A stretch of DNA of 14,196 bases from Bacteroidota bacterium. Its GTDB lineage: Bacteria; Bacteroidota; Bacteroidia; Bacteroidales; WCHB1-69. Positions within the stretch are counted from its first letter, which is position 1. Each line of letters opens with the position of its first letter. The stretch is from assembly GCA_023392945.1 (NCBI GenBank), contig JAEWNB010000030.1:1-14196 (forward strand). The letters run 5' to 3'. A program made the position numbers and the translations under genes. Of the stretch, positions 12,774-14,196 are shown one piece after another. Below the pieces are notes generated by a model that did not search any database, was not told the DNA's origin, and saw nothing but the letters and a program-made list of their open reading frames with translations.

Positions 12774-14196
12774 ATGAAGTTAAACAGACATATAGTTTTG
12801 GGAGTCAGTTTGGCTTTTATTTTGCTAAACTGCTTAGCCTTAACAAGGGAAATGTTTTTTATTCCTCTATTGTCGGGAGCTTTTATTTTACTATATCTTT
12901 TATTTTTTCGTGTGGATATATTAATATATCTCATGGCATTTATAACTCCTTTTTCAATTATTATTAAAAATAATCAGATTAATCTTGGTCTTTCATTGCC
13001 TTCAGAATTAATCATGATTGCCCTCACACTGCTTTTTCTATTCCGTATTTTATATGATATCAAGCTTGACAGGAAAATTTTGAAACATCCAATATCCATT
13101 GTCATATACTTCTATTTGATTTGGTTATTAATAACTTCAATTACAAGTGAAATTCCGATTGTTTCGTTCAAGTTTTTGGCATCAAAAATTTGGTTTATTG
13201 TATCTTCTTATTTTGTTGTAATACATCTGATTAAAAAAGATCTTAACAATGCCATAAAATTCTTTAACTGTTATGCTGTGGGTTTAGCAATAATAGTTTT
13301 AATTACAACTATCCGTCATGCAGGGATGGGGTTTTCAGAAGATAGTGGACATTGGGTCATGTCACCTTTCTACAACGATCATACTGCCTACGGAGCAATA
13401 CTGGCCTTCTTTTTACCCATTTCAATAGGTTTCTTTTTTTTACCTAAAAATAATAAGTGGCAAAAAACAGGCTATTTAATTTTGTCAATAATTTTTATTG
13501 TTGGCTTTTATCTTTCATTCAGTCGTGCCGCCTGGATAAGTTTCATAATCGCTGCAGGTGTTTGGGTAGTATTAAAACTTAGGATTAAATTTTCATGGTT
13601 TATTGTTGGAATATCATCTCTTTTTATTCTTTTTTATTTTTGCTCGGGTGATCTTCTCTATAAAATGAGTCGAAATTCACAGGATTCTTCCGGAAATTTC
13701 GTTGAACAGGTTCAGTCAATATCCAATATTTCAACTGATGCATCTAATGTGGAAAGGATTAACCGTTGGGTAGCAGCTAAAGGAATGATTATAGAACGAC
13801 CAATATTAGGATGGGGCCCCGGGACTTATCAATTTGTTTATGCTCCTTTTCAGAAAGGAAAATATAAAACAATCATTTCGACAAACTTTGGAACCGGAGG
13901 TAATGCCCATAGTGAATACATAGGACCATGGGCTGAAACAGGGACTATCGGTCTTTTTGTTATTTTAGCCCTAGTAATTTTGATTTTATACTATGGTATT
14001 CGCACTTATATCAGGATAAAAGATACAAAACTTCGTTTATTAAGCTTAACATTATCACTATCCCTAATAACCTATTTCATACATGGAGGATTAAATAATT
14101 TTCTTGATACTGACAAATTATCTCTCCCCTTTTGGGCTTCCTTTGCAGTCATTGTGGTGTTAAATTCATTATATCTGAATAAGAATAAAGAAGAAA
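12774..14196 (+). CDS. O-antigen polymerase/ligase-family membrane protein (partial)
   Basis: The frame is open from the ATG directly after the Wzz stop to the window edge, giving 474 residues without a stop; the 3' end is missing. It is a polytopic membrane protein with about 10 or more hydrophobic segments. It carries the Wzy_C (O-antigen ligase/polymerase) hallmarks. LSFSRAAW (247-254) ends a membrane helix, followed by a periplasmic loop with ERINRWVAAKGMIIERPILGWGPGTY (327-352) and NAHSEYIGPWAETGTIGL (377-394), containing the conserved His. Such proteins join lipid-linked repeat units into polymers (Wzy) or transfer them to an acceptor (WaaL); the two cannot be told apart here. The adjacent Wzz-type regulator favours the polymerase reading. 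Confidence 0.9.
   Translation, partial: MKLNRHIVLGVSLAFILLNCLALTREMFFIPLLSGAFILLYLLFFRVDILIYLMAFITPFSIIIKNNQINLGLSLPSELIMIALTLLFLFRILYDIKLDRKILKHPISIVIYFYLIWLLITSITSEIPIVSFKFLASKIWFIVSSYFVVIHLIKKDLNNAIKFFNCYAVGLAIIVLITTIRHAGMGFSEDSGHWVMSPFYNDHTAYGAILAFFLPISIGFFFLPKNNKWQKTGYLILSIIFIVGFYLSFSRAAWISFIIAAGVWVVLKLRIKFSWFIVGISSLFILFYFCSGDLLYKMSRNSQDSSGNFVEQVQSISNISTDASNVERINRWVAAKGMIIERPILGWGPGTYQFVYAPFQKGKYKTIISTNFGTGGNAHSEYIGPWAETGTIGLFVILALVILILYYGIRTYIRIKDTKLRLLSLTLSLSLITYFIHGGLNNFLDTDKLSLPFWASFAVIVVLNSLYLNKNKEE

Overview
The window looks like chromosomal DNA of a low-GC member of the Bacteroidota. Four things suggest this: recurring TATTTTTG boxes (the Bacteroidota -7 promoter element, TAnnTTTG) just upstream of genes, starts without Shine-Dalgarno sequences in AT-rich leaders, a ribosomal protein S16 with a long Ala/Glu tail, and Bacteroidota-like versions of uracil phosphoribosyltransferase and the DUF62 protein. 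The order within the phylum cannot be fixed from the window.

Layout. Positions 1-320 hold no gene, only AT-rich palindromes, a leftward promoter-like box and the terminator of a leftward tRNA-Phe(GAA). A leftward unit follows: a GNAT/FemAB-fold acyltransferase and then upp, read from one promoter near 2160. Upstream of that unit lies a leftward tRNA-Arg(ACG) with its own promoter and terminator. From 2403 transcription turns rightward: rpsP, a terminator or attenuator hairpin, rimM and trmN6, a translation and tRNA-modification group. Next come three poorly characterised envelope-type genes: a small possibly exported protein, a two-helix membrane protein and a WG-repeat protein. Then comes ackA (acetate kinase). 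Convergent to ackA is a DUF62 (SAM hydroxide adenosyltransferase family) gene with degenerate active-site motifs. Divergent from DUF62 is a lipoprotein gene tightly coupled to aspS (aspartyl-tRNA synthetase). The right end opens a polysaccharide locus: a Wzz-type chain-length regulator followed immediately by an O-antigen polymerase/ligase-family membrane protein that runs off the window.

Most of the window is housekeeping: nucleotide salvage, ribosome maturation, tRNA modification and charging, and acetate/ATP metabolism. The less explained parts are the three-gene envelope block at 4451-6904, the DUF62 protein with altered catalytic motifs, an 11-bp inverted repeat bracketing the WG-gene promoter region, and the entry into the polysaccharide locus. 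I saw no CRISPR array, insertion sequence, prophage gene or clear defence system.
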